A DNA stretch of 37,126 nucleotides from Rhodobacteraceae bacterium UBA6141 (GTDB lineage Bacteria; Pseudomonadota; Alphaproteobacteria; Rhodobacterales; Rhodobacteraceae), in the NCBI GenBank assembly GCA_002423245.1, contig DIVD01000055.1, positions 1 through 37,126 of the forward strand, written 5' to 3'. The notes below the pieces were generated by a model. That model saw only the letters and a program-made list of their open reading frames with translations. It did not search any database and was not told the origin of the DNA. A program made the position numbers and the translations under genes. This document shows positions 13,864 through 20,672 of the stretch, in pieces. Within the stretch, counting starts at the first letter, position 1. Each line of letters begins with the position of its first letter.

Positions 13864-14849
13864 GCCGTTATCAGGTTGTCGGCATCGGCAATGCCATCGT
13901 GGACGTGCTGTCCCATTCCGACGACCGGTTCCTCGCGCAGATGGAGATCGGGAAGGGCGTCATGCAGCTTGTCGAGCGCGAGCGGGCCGAGCTGCTTTAT
14001 GCCGAGATGCGCGACCGGGTGGAGGCGCCGGGAGGATCGGTCGCCAACACGCTGGCGGGGCTGGGCAATCTTGGCCTCACGACCGCGTTCATCGGCCGGG
14101 TGCGCGACGATGCGCTGGGGCGGTTCTACGCCGCCTCGATGGCCGCAGAGGGCACCGAGTTCGTGAACCCGCCGGTGCCGGGGGGCGAGCTGCCCACCTC
14201 GCGCAGCATGATCTTCGTGACCGGGGATGGCGAGCGGTCGATGAACACCTACCTTGGCATCTCGGCCGAGCTGGGGCCCGGGGATGTGGACGAGGCGGTG
14301 ACGGGCGCGGCGGAGTTGCTGTTCCTCGAGGGCTACCTTTTCGACAAGGACACGGGAAAGGCGGCCTTCCTGAAGGCGGCGAGATCCACCCATGCCGGCG
14401 GCGGCAAGGCCGGCATCGCGCTGTCGGACCCGTTCTGCGTGGACCGGCACCGGGGCGACTTCCTGGGGCTGATCCGGGGCGAGCTTGATTACGTCATCGG
14501 CAATGCGCAGGAATGGCTCTCGCTCTACCAGACCGACGATCTGGAGGCGGCGCTGGCACAGGCGCGGGCGGAATGCCCGCTGGTGGTGTGCACGCGCTCG
14601 GGCAGCGATGTGGTGCTGATTCGCGGCGAGGAGCGGGTGGAGGTGCCGGTGCACCGTGTGGTGCCTGTCGATGCCACCGGCGCGGGCGACCAGTTCGCGG
14701 CGGGGTTCCTCTACGGGCTGGTGACGGGGCATGACCTTTACCGCGCGGGGCGCATGGGCTGCATCGCCGCGGCAGAGGTGATCGGCCATGTCGGCGCCCG
14801 GCCGGAAAGCGATATCCGGGCGCTGTTCCGGGGGCAGGGGCTGATCTGA
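13860..14849 (+). CDS. PfkB-family carbohydrate/nucleoside kinase (adenosine-kinase-like)
   Basis: This 329-residue ribokinase-fold enzyme starts VGIGNAIVDVLSHSDDRFL and has the substrate-side signature EAPGGSVANTLAGLGNLGLTTAFIGRV. The ATP/anion-hole signature is VPVDATGAGDQFAAGFLYGL, with the catalytic Asp in GAGD. The overall pattern matches proteins usually labelled adenosine kinase in Rhodobacterales, but sugars cannot be excluded. The GTG start (13860) overlaps the nth stop by 4 nt, and GAGGAG of the nth 3' end is its ribosome-binding site, so the two are translationally coupled. Downstream lies a composite hairpin element (copy B) that could end transcription. Confidence 0.88.
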   Translation: MSRYQVVGIGNAIVDVLSHSDDRFLAQMEIGKGVMQLVERERAELLYAEMRDRVEAPGGSVANTLAGLGNLGLTTAFIGRVRDDALGRFYAASMAAEGTEFVNPPVPGGELPTSRSMIFVTGDGERSMNTYLGISAELGPGDVDEAVTGAAELLFLEGYLFDKDTGKAAFLKAARSTHAGGGKAGIALSDPFCVDRHRGDFLGLIRGELDYVIGNAQEWLSLYQTDDLEAALAQARAECPLVVCTRSGSDVVLIRGEERVEVPVHRVVPVDATGAGDQFAAGFLYGLVTGHDLYRAGRMGCIAAAEVIGHVGARPESDIRALFRGQGLI

Positions 14850-14886
14850 CGGCGAAAGGGGGCGCCGCCCTCGCGGTGGGCAAGAA

Positions 14887-14950
14887 GGGGGGCTCTGCCC
14901 CCCGTCTCCTGCGGAGACTCCCCCCGGGATATTTTCGCCAGCAAGAAGCG
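14887..14950 (+). repeat. Composite intergenic element, copy B
   Basis: The hairpin GGGGGGC-TCT-GCCCCCC (14887-14903) is followed by a second hairpin GTCTCC-TGC-GGAGAC (14904-14918), then CCCCCCGGGATATTTT and CGCCAGCAAGAAG. It lies between the convergent pfkB-type and PAP2 genes. The extra inner hairpin is not in the other copies. Confidence 0.8.
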
Positions 14951-14964
14951 GGAAGGGGGCCGGA

Positions 14965-15669
14965 TCAGCGGGGCGGCGCCTGATCCGGCAGCGGATCGAG
15001 CAGTTCGGCGAGCGCGCGGCAGATCAGCGCCCAGGCGGCGCCCGCCGCCCATCCGGCCAGAACGTCGGTCGGCCAGTGCACGCCCAGCCAGACCCTGCTG
15101 AAGCCGACCGCGAGCGTGACGGCGATGGCGAGCGCGGTCAGATAGATGCGCAGCACGCGCCGGGGTTCGGTCCGTGTCACCATCGCCGCCAGGGTCAGCC
15201 AGACGACGGCGGCCATCATCGAATGGCCGCTGGGAAAGCTGGCGCTGCTGACCAGCGTGCCATGCGGCACGAGGTCGGGGCGGGGCCGGTCGAAGATCGC
15301 CTTGGCGACATGCGAGAAGATCTGCCCGCCGGCGATCGCCAGCAGCAGGAGGCCCGCGCTGCGATGGCGCGACTGGAACCACAAGAGGCCCGTCACGGCC
15401 AGGGTCACGAATCCCAGCACCGTCACCCCGCCAAGCGCCGTGATGTCGCGCATCACGGTATCGAGCCAGGCGGGCCCCAGCGGATCGGCGGGATCGGCCG
15501 GATTGCGCAGCGCCAGCAGCATGGCGCGGTCGAAGGCGAGGGTTTCGCCCTCGGCCATTTCCTCGGCAAGCTCCACGAACAGCCAGAGCGCGGCGAACAG
15601 CACGCCAAGCAGCGCCAGGCTGCGCGCGTGCAGGTGGCGGCGCAGCCGCGAGCGGGAGAGACCTTTCAT
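14965..15669 (-). CDS. PAP2-family membrane phosphatase
   Basis: This 234-residue integral membrane protein has about six hydrophobic segments and all three PAP2 motifs. Motif I is K-x6-RP (K123...RP131 in KAIFDRPRP), motif II is SASFPSGHS with catalytic H149, and motif III is SRVWLGVHWPTDV with the nucleophile H198. Such enzymes dephosphorylate lipid phosphates (phosphatidate, phosphatidylglycerophosphate, undecaprenyl diphosphate) on the periplasmic face. The substrate cannot be fixed from sequence. It is 15 nt downstream of the sulfotransferase stop on the same strand, so both are probably co-transcribed. This places a lipid-phosphate phosphatase next to possible surface-glycan enzymes. 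Confidence 0.92.
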   Translation of the reverse strand: MKGLSRSRLRRHLHARSLALLGVLFAALWLFVELAEEMAEGETLAFDRAMLLALRNPADPADPLGPAWLDTVMRDITALGGVTVLGFVTLAVTGLLWFQSRHRSAGLLLLAIAGGQIFSHVAKAIFDRPRPDLVPHGTLVSSASFPSGHSMMAAVVWLTLAAMVTRTEPRRVLRIYLTALAIAVTLAVGFSRVWLGVHWPTDVLAGWAAGAAWALICRALAELLDPLPDQAPPR

Positions 15670-15684
15670 TCCGCCGCGCCCGGA

Positions 15685-16503
15685 TCAGTCGCCCAGCCTG
15701 GCATGAACCTCGTCGAGGTCGATCTCGGCAATCGGGAACTTGTTGTCGGGGTTGTCGAAGTCGTACCTGAACAGCTGGAAATCCTTCTTGTAGATCTCCC
15801 AGACCAGATGCCGCGACAGATCGTCGAAATAGGCGCTGACCTCATGGGCGCGCGCCGGGCCGTGACCCTCGGATTCGTTGAAGCGCGGGATCGCCTTCAG
15901 GTCCACCTTCACAGGCGTCTCGATCCCGTCCAGCACCTGCTGCATGCCTTCGTTGAACCGCTCGGTGAAGAAGATGCGGTTGTAGCGCCCGCCATTGACG
16001 ATGAAGGTCGAGACATGGCCCGACATCGCCGACCAGTGGATGTCCGGCTCCATCGGGCGGCGCCAGCGGATGGTGTCGCGCGCGAACAGCAGGAAGCGGC
16101 GGAAGCTGGCGATCTGGTCGAACTCGAAGCCGTTTTCCGGGCTGCCGACGTCGATCCCGTATTTCTGCGCCAGTTGCGGCACGAGGTTGCCGCGATAGCG
16201 TTTGCCGTTGCGCTGGATGCCCGCGATCTTGTCGAAGAACGAGGACAGGATGCGCGCATAGGGATTGCGCACGCAGGTGAAGGCAAAGGACTTGTGGGCC
16301 TTGACGTTGCGTTCGATGAGCGGCTGGCTCGCCTCCATCGACCATTTGTGCATCCCGGCGGCGGCGTCGTGGATATCCCCGTCGAAGAAGCGCCCGTGGT
16401 CGGAATAGAACATGATCTGCCCGATGGTCGAGCAGGCGCATTTCGGGACGACGCGATAGACGACGCTTTCGCTCTCGGTCATCCAGGTGCCGGGAAACCC
16501 CAT
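15685..16503 (-). CDS. Sulfotransferase family protein
   Basis: This 272-residue protein has the 5'-phosphosulfate-binding loop VPKCACSTIGQ at 19-29 and the 3'-phosphate motif VRNPYARILSSFFDKI at 78-93, as in membrane-type carbohydrate sulfotransferases (Sulfotransfer_2). WRRPMEPDIHWSAMSGHVSTF and TERFNEGMQQVL are further family-like blocks. It probably transfers sulfate from PAPS to a glycan or other small acceptor. There is no signal peptide or transmembrane segment, so the reaction is likely cytoplasmic. It is divergent from a GT14-like glycosyltransferase and followed by a PAP2 phosphatase. The acceptor is unknown. Confidence 0.85.
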   Translation of the reverse strand: MGFPGTWMTESESVVYRVVPKCACSTIGQIMFYSDHGRFFDGDIHDAAAGMHKWSMEASQPLIERNVKAHKSFAFTCVRNPYARILSSFFDKIAGIQRNGKRYRGNLVPQLAQKYGIDVGSPENGFEFDQIASFRRFLLFARDTIRWRRPMEPDIHWSAMSGHVSTFIVNGGRYNRIFFTERFNEGMQQVLDGIETPVKVDLKAIPRFNESEGHGPARAHEVSAYFDDLSRHLVWEIYKKDFQLFRYDFDNPDNKFPIAEIDLDEVHARLGD

Positions 16504-16651
16504 GAAAACCCTTCCTTGGTCCTACGCGGGCGCTTTCACTTGCACCCGCGGAACAATTGCGCATTAAAAAGCAAAGAAACACCGTTATTTCAACGTCTGA
16601 CAACGCCGCGGCCGCGATCTTCGGCATCCGGCACGAGAACCGGGCCCGTCG
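16504..16651. promoter_or_regulatory. AT-rich divergent promoter region, sulfotransferase/glycosyltransferase
   Basis: This 148-nt gap holds the most AT-rich patch of the neighbourhood (about 16551-16600). On the minus strand TTGAAA is followed, 19 nt on, by TTTAAT, a plausible sigma-70-like promoter for the sulfotransferase with a long spacer. An interrupted dyad CGCGGG...CCCGCG (16525-16550) lies in that gene's leader. No equally good promoter is seen for the plus-strand gene. Confidence 0.45.
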
Positions 16652-18229
16652 ATGGCAAGAATCGCCTTCATCCTCCTGTGCCACAAGGATCCCGAGGGGA
16701 TCGTGCAGCAGGCCGGGCGGCTGACCGCCGCGGGCGATTTCATGTCGATCCACTTCGATGCGCGGGCGAAGAAGGCCGACTACCAGCTGATCCGCCGGGC
16801 GCTGGCCGGCAATCCCAACGTGACCTTTGCCCACAAGCGGGTCAAGTGCGGCTGGGGGGAGTGGAGCCTCGTCGCCGCGACGCTGGCGGCGACAGAGGCC
16901 GCGGTGGCGGCCTTCCCGCGCGCCACGCATTTCTACATGCTGTCCGGCGATTGCATGTCGATCAAGTCGGCGGAGTTCGCGCATGAGTTCCTCGAGGCGA
17001 ACGACCGCGACTATATCGAAAGCTTCGATTTCCTCGCCTCGGACTGGATCAGGACCGGGCTGAAGGAGGAGCGGCTGATCTACCGGCACGTCTTCAACGA
17101 GCGCGGGCAGAAGTGGTGGTTCTACCGGTCCTACGCGCTGCAGAAGTGGCTGAAGCTGACGCGCGAGGTGCCGTCCGACATCCAGGTGATGATCGGCAGC
17201 CAGTGGTGGTGCCTGCGCCGGCGAACGGTGGAATGGGTGCTGGACTTCTGCCGCAGCCGCCGGGACGTGGTGCGCTTCTTCCGCACCACCTGGATCCCGG
17301 ACGAGACCTTCTTCCAGACGCTCGTGCGCCATCTGGTCCCCGATGCCGAGATCGAGACGCGGACGCTGACCTTCCTGATGTTTTCCGATTACGGGATGCC
17401 GGTCACCTTCTACAACGACCATTACGACCTGCTGCTGAGCCAGGATTACCTTTTTGCCCGCAAGATCTCTGTCGATGCGGCAGAGCTGAAGGCGCGGCTT
17501 GGCGATCTGTGGGCCAGCGAGGGGGTGCGCTTCCCCATCTCGAACGAGGGGCGCAGCCTTTACGGCTTCATCACCGGGCGCGGCCGGATCGGGCGCCGCT
17601 TCGCCCCGCGCTTCTGGGAGACGGAGGCCAGCCTCGGGCGAGAGCGGGAACTGCTGCTGGTGGTGTGCAAGAAATGGCATGTCGCCAAACGTCTGGTGGA
17701 CAGGGTGCGGCAACTGACCGACATTCCCGCCATCGAGTACATGTTCAACGAGGAGGCGACGCCGCTGCCCGATCTTGGTGGCATCCAGACCACGCTGGAA
17801 AAGCGCACCCGCCACCGGCGGGCGCTGCTGCGGATGCTGTTCGACTATCACGGGTCGGACAGGCTGCTGGTCTGCCTCGATCCGGCCGCGATCGAGCTTT
17901 TGCAGGATTTCTATGCCGACCGCTGCACGACGCGCACGCTGGAGATCGAATGCGACTTCACCGACGACTACCTTCTGGGCCATGCCCGCCGGGTCGGCCT
18001 TGCGGGCGAGAGGACGCCGCGCGAGGTGCTGAACCGGCTGCTGCCCACCATCCGCTATGACGTGCGATTCGAAAGCGACCGGCTGCGCGATGCGAACTTC
18101 CCCAACCTCACGCGGCTGCGCCAGTCCGCCACGGTCGAGGAGAATACCGCGGCGCTGGCCCGCTTCCTGACGCTGCCGCCCGAAACCGCGCGCGAGATCG
18201 CCGCGACGCATTACCTGTTTGCCGACTGA
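16652..18229 (+). CDS. GT14-like (core-2/I-branching type) glycosyltransferase with uncharacterised C-terminal half
   Basis: The N-terminal 230 residues of this 525-residue protein show the branching-enzyme pattern: RIAFILLCHKDP (4-14), HFDARAKKADY, WGEWSLVAATLAA, HFYMLSGDCMSIKS (93-106), GSQWWCLRRRTVEWV (182-196) and WIPDETFFQTLV (214-225). Such enzymes transfer GlcNAc or xylose. Residues of about 250-525 match nothing I can name by function; I recall this architecture being labelled DUF5928 in Rhodobacterales. It contains ELLLVVCKKWHVAKRLVDRV and DRLLVCLDPAAIELLQDFYADR. There is no signal peptide or membrane segment. It is divergent from a sulfotransferase and 17 nt ahead of a HIT gene. Donor and acceptor are unknown. 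Confidence 0.82.
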   Translation: MARIAFILLCHKDPEGIVQQAGRLTAAGDFMSIHFDARAKKADYQLIRRALAGNPNVTFAHKRVKCGWGEWSLVAATLAATEAAVAAFPRATHFYMLSGDCMSIKSAEFAHEFLEANDRDYIESFDFLASDWIRTGLKEERLIYRHVFNERGQKWWFYRSYALQKWLKLTREVPSDIQVMIGSQWWCLRRRTVEWVLDFCRSRRDVVRFFRTTWIPDETFFQTLVRHLVPDAEIETRTLTFLMFSDYGMPVTFYNDHYDLLLSQDYLFARKISVDAAELKARLGDLWASEGVRFPISNEGRSLYGFITGRGRIGRRFAPRFWETEASLGRERELLLVVCKKWHVAKRLVDRVRQLTDIPAIEYMFNEEATPLPDLGGIQTTLEKRTRHRRALLRMLFDYHGSDRLLVCLDPAAIELLQDFYADRCTTRTLEIECDFTDDYLLGHARRVGLAGERTPREVLNRLLPTIRYDVRFESDRLRDANFPNLTRLRQSATVEENTAALARFLTLPPETAREIAATHYLFAD

Positions 18230-18246
18230 CCATCTTGAGGACCGCC

Positions 18247-18627
18247 ATGAGCTACACATATGACCCGACCAACATCTTCGCCCGCATCCTGCGCGGCGAG
18301 ATCCCGAACAAGACCGTGCTGGAAACGCCCTACAGCCTTGCCTTCGAGGATATCCGTCCGCACGCGCCGGTGCATGTGCTGGTGATCCCCAAGGGCCCCT
18401 ATGTCAGCTACGACCATTTCGCGCGCGAGGCATCGGAGGCCGAGATCCTCGACTTCACCCGCACCATCGGCGAGGTCTGCAAGATGACCGGCGTGGCGCT
18501 GGATGCGGGGAACGGTTTCCGCATCATCTCGAACGCCGGCGAGGCGGGGCTGCAGGAGGTGCCGCACATGCATGTCCACATCCTCGGCGGGCGGCCCCTG
18601 GGCCGGATGCTGCCCCCGGCGCCCTGA
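18247..18627 (+). CDS. HIT-family nucleotide-binding protein (HINT-like)
   Basis: This 126-residue histidine-triad hydrolase carries the catalytic HMHVHIL (H107, H109, H111; HxHxH) near its C-terminus. The N-terminal NIFARILRGEIPNKTVLETPYSLAFEDIRPHAPVHVLVIPKGPY is typical of HINT proteins, which hydrolyse adenosine phosphoramidates. I start at ATG 18247 (MSYTYDPTNIF); GAGG lies 6-9 nt upstream, and a start 12 nt earlier is less likely. It follows the glycosyltransferase by 17 nt and could be co-transcribed, though HIT proteins are general housekeeping enzymes. Confidence 0.93.
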   Translation: MSYTYDPTNIFARILRGEIPNKTVLETPYSLAFEDIRPHAPVHVLVIPKGPYVSYDHFAREASEAEILDFTRTIGEVCKMTGVALDAGNGFRIISNAGEAGLQEVPHMHVHILGGRPLGRMLPPAP

Positions 18628-18700
18628 CCGCCCCGGCGCCCGTCTGCACTGGACTTTGCGGGCGGGGCAGGTAAGAGCCTCGCAGCGGAAGGCAGGACGG

Positions 18701-19423
18701 ATGGACGGGGCGCAGGGCGCGGAAGTGCAGGAGGTGACGCTGTCGCGGGACGGGCGGGCGGTGTTTTCCGGCCTCTCGCTGCGGCTGGCAGAGCCGCGCA
18801 TCGGGCTTGTCGGACGCAACGGGTCGGGCAAGTCCACGCTGCTGCGGCTGCTGGCGGGCCTGCAGGCGCCGGACCGGGGCGCGGTGCGGGTGGCCGGCGC
18901 CGATGTGGCGCGGGACCGGCGCGCGGCGATCCGCAGCGTCGGCATCCTGTTCCAGAACCCCGACCACCAGATCATCTTTCCCACCGTCGAGGAGGAGCTG
19001 GCCTTCGGGCTGGAACAGCTTGGCCAGCCCAGGGCAGAGGCGCGCGCGGCGGTGGCGGCGCTGCTGGCGGCGCAGGGGCTGACGGGCTGGATCGGCCGTT
19101 CCACCGCCGCGCTGTCGCAGGGGCAGCGGCAGCTTCTGTGCCTGCTGGCGGTGCTGGCGATGCGGCCCGGCCTGCTGCTGCTGGACGAGCCCTATACCGG
19201 GCTCGACCTGCCGACCGCGCGGCGGCTGCAACGGCGGCTGGCGGGGCTGGACCAGCAGGTGATCCTGGCGACGCATCAGCCCGAAACGCTGGCCGGCTTC
19301 GACCGGGTGATCTGGCTCGAGGCGGGGCAGGTGGCGATGGATGGCGCGGCGGGGCCGGTGCTGGCGGCCTATGCGGCGGCGATGGAACGGCTGGGCGCCG
19401 GCGAGGCGGAGGGTGAATGCTAG
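18701..19423 (+). CDS. bioM: BioM, energy-coupling ATPase of the biotin ECF transporter
   Basis: This 240-residue ABC ATPase powers biotin uptake with BioN and BioY. Walker A is GRNGSGKST (38-46), the Q-loop region is ILFQNPDHQIIFPTVEEELAFGLEQLG (the ECF-type PDHQI pattern), the signature is ALSQGQRQLL (137-146), Walker B is LLLLDEP (158-164) and the switch His is in LATHQPET. Only one ATPase gene is present, as in the dedicated BioMNY module. It overlaps bioN by 7 nt. A weak TGGACT-N16-TAAGAG promoter candidate lies 24-51 nt upstream; I see no TTATxxATAA-type BioR box. Confidence 0.93.
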   Translation: MDGAQGAEVQEVTLSRDGRAVFSGLSLRLAEPRIGLVGRNGSGKSTLLRLLAGLQAPDRGAVRVAGADVARDRRAAIRSVGILFQNPDHQIIFPTVEEELAFGLEQLGQPRAEARAAVAALLAAQGLTGWIGRSTAALSQGQRQLLCLLAVLAMRPGLLLLDEPYTGLDLPTARRLQRRLAGLDQQVILATHQPETLAGFDRVIWLEAGQVAMDGAAGPVLAAYAAAMERLGAGEAEGEC

Positions 19424-20061
19424 GACTCGCGCTGCCCGGACCCAGCTGGGCGCACCGGCTGCCGGCGGGCGCCAAGCTCGCGGCGCTGGCGCTCGCGGTG
19501 CTGGCGCTGCTGCCGGTGTCGCGGCCGCTGCCGCTGCTGCTGGCGGGCGCGGGCGTCGCGGCCCTGCATGTCACGCTCGGGCCGCGTGCGCTCGCGGCCG
19601 GGGCGCGGATGCTGCGCCCGCTGCTGTGGTTCGTGGGCGTGATCGTGCTCTACCACCTTGCGACCGGCGAGCCGCTGCTTGGCGCCGTCATCGCGCTGCG
19701 GATTCTGGTGCTGGTCGGGCTGGCCAACCTCGTGACGCTGACCACCCCGCTGACCGAGATCACCGCGGTGGCCGAGTGGATTTTTGCCCCGCTGCGCCAT
19801 CTGGGGATCAATCCGCGCGCGCCGGCCCTTGCCATCGCGCTGTTTCTGCGCTTCGTTCCCGTTCTGCAGGCGCGCGCGGGCGCGCTGTCCGATGCCTGGC
19901 GCGCGCGCTCGCCGCGGCGGGCGGGGCCGCGCATCCTGGTGCCGCTGGTGCTGGGGACGCTGGACGATGCGGAACATGTGGCCGAGGCGCTGAGGGCGCG
20001 CGGCGGAGTGGCGGCCGGCACGGACCGGCCGGAAGGAGGGACGACATGGAACGGAACCTGA
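19417..20061 (+). CDS. bioN: BioN, transmembrane (T) component of the biotin ECF transporter
   Basis: This 214-residue T-component has several hydrophobic helices and ends with the cytoplasmic coupling region, ALFLRFVPVLQARAGALSDAWRARSPRRAGPRILVPLVLGTLDDAEHVAEALRARG. The A-R-x motifs (AWRAR and ALRARG) contact the ATPase. The length is typical. The frame is fixed by overlaps with bioM (7 nt) and bioY (16 nt), which indicates tight translational coupling and balanced synthesis of the three subunits. A GAGGG sequence lies just upstream within bioM. Confidence 0.93.
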   Translation: MLGLALPGPSWAHRLPAGAKLAALALAVLALLPVSRPLPLLLAGAGVAALHVTLGPRALAAGARMLRPLLWFVGVIVLYHLATGEPLLGAVIALRILVLVGLANLVTLTTPLTEITAVAEWIFAPLRHLGINPRAPALAIALFLRFVPVLQARAGALSDAWRARSPRRAGPRILVPLVLGTLDDAEHVAEALRARGGVAAGTDRPEGGTTWNGT

Positions 20062-20588
20062 CACTGGTCGCGCTGTTCGCGGCGATCATCGTGGTGCTGG
20101 GCTTCATGCCCAGCTTCTCGCTGGTGTCCGGGGTGCCGATCTCGGCGCAAAGCCTGGGCGTGATGCTTGCCGGCACGGTGCTTGGCGCCCGGCGCGGCGC
20201 GGCTGCGGCGGCGCTGGTGGTGCTGGTGGCGCTGCTGGGCCTGCCGGTGCTGGCCGGCGGGCGCGGCGGGCTTGGCGTGCTGGCGGGTCCGACGGTGGGC
20301 TTCCTGCTGGGCTGGATTCCGGCGGCCTGGGTCGCCGGCCTCGTGACCGAGCGCTGGCAGGCGGGCAACCCGCTGCTGGTGGCGCTGACCGGCGCGGTTC
20401 TGGGCGGGATCGTGGTGCTTTATGCGCTTGGCACGCTGGGGATGATGGCGGTGCTGCAGAAGGGCCCGCTGGAGGCGATGCTGCTGAACCTGCCCTTCAT
20501 TCCGGGCGACCTGATCAAGGCCGGGATCGCCGGCTTCCTGACCCGCGAGGTCTGGCGCGCCCGCCCGGCCCTGCGCGCCCGCGCGTGA
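20046..20588 (+). CDS. bioY: BioY, biotin-binding S component
   Basis: BioY is the membrane protein that captures biotin. The 180-residue sequence has about six hydrophobic segments and the family blocks VPISAQSLGVMLAGTVLGARRGAAAAALVVLVALLGLPVLAGGRGGLGVLAGPTVGFLLGW, which form the biotin pocket. The C-terminal LNLPFIPGDLIKAGIAGFL is also typical. The ATG has GGAGGG 8 nt upstream inside bioN. The gene order bioM-bioN-bioY matches the Rhodobacter capsulatus transporter. The operon ends at a composite hairpin element (copy C), facing the convergent glutamine-synthetase-like gene. Confidence 0.95.
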   Translation: MERNLTLVALFAAIIVVLGFMPSFSLVSGVPISAQSLGVMLAGTVLGARRGAAAAALVVLVALLGLPVLAGGRGGLGVLAGPTVGFLLGWIPAAWVAGLVTERWQAGNPLLVALTGAVLGGIVVLYALGTLGMMAVLQKGPLEAMLLNLPFIPGDLIKAGIAGFLTREVWRARPALRARA

Positions 20589-20597
20589 GGGGCGCAC

Positions 20598-20658
20598 CGC
20601 TTCTGCCTTTGCCTTGGAGAAATATCCTGCAGGGGGTCCGGGGGACGCACGGTCCCCC
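20598..20658 (-). repeat. Composite intergenic element, copy C (diverged)
   Basis: A 9-bp perfect hairpin CCGGGGGAC-GCACG-GTCCCCCGG (20636-20658) is followed, on the minus strand, by CCCCCTGCAGGATATTTCTCC and a diverged AGGCAAAGGCAGAAG tail. Relative to copies A, B and D the hairpin bases differ but pairing is kept, suggesting that structure is maintained. It lies between the convergent bioY and glutamine-synthetase-like genes. Confidence 0.68.
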
Positions 20659-20672
20659 GGCGCTTGCCACCA

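Noticed and set aside
14850..14964. A small RNA gene or riboswitch at the hairpin-rich stretch after the PfkB gene
   Set aside because: The structure is explained as one copy of the four-copy composite element, and I see no known riboswitch core. Its own transcription cannot be judged from sequence.
18628..18700. A BioR operator ahead of bioM
   Set aside because: No TTATxxATAA-type dyad is present; only a weak promoter-like TGGACT/TAAGAG pair is seen.
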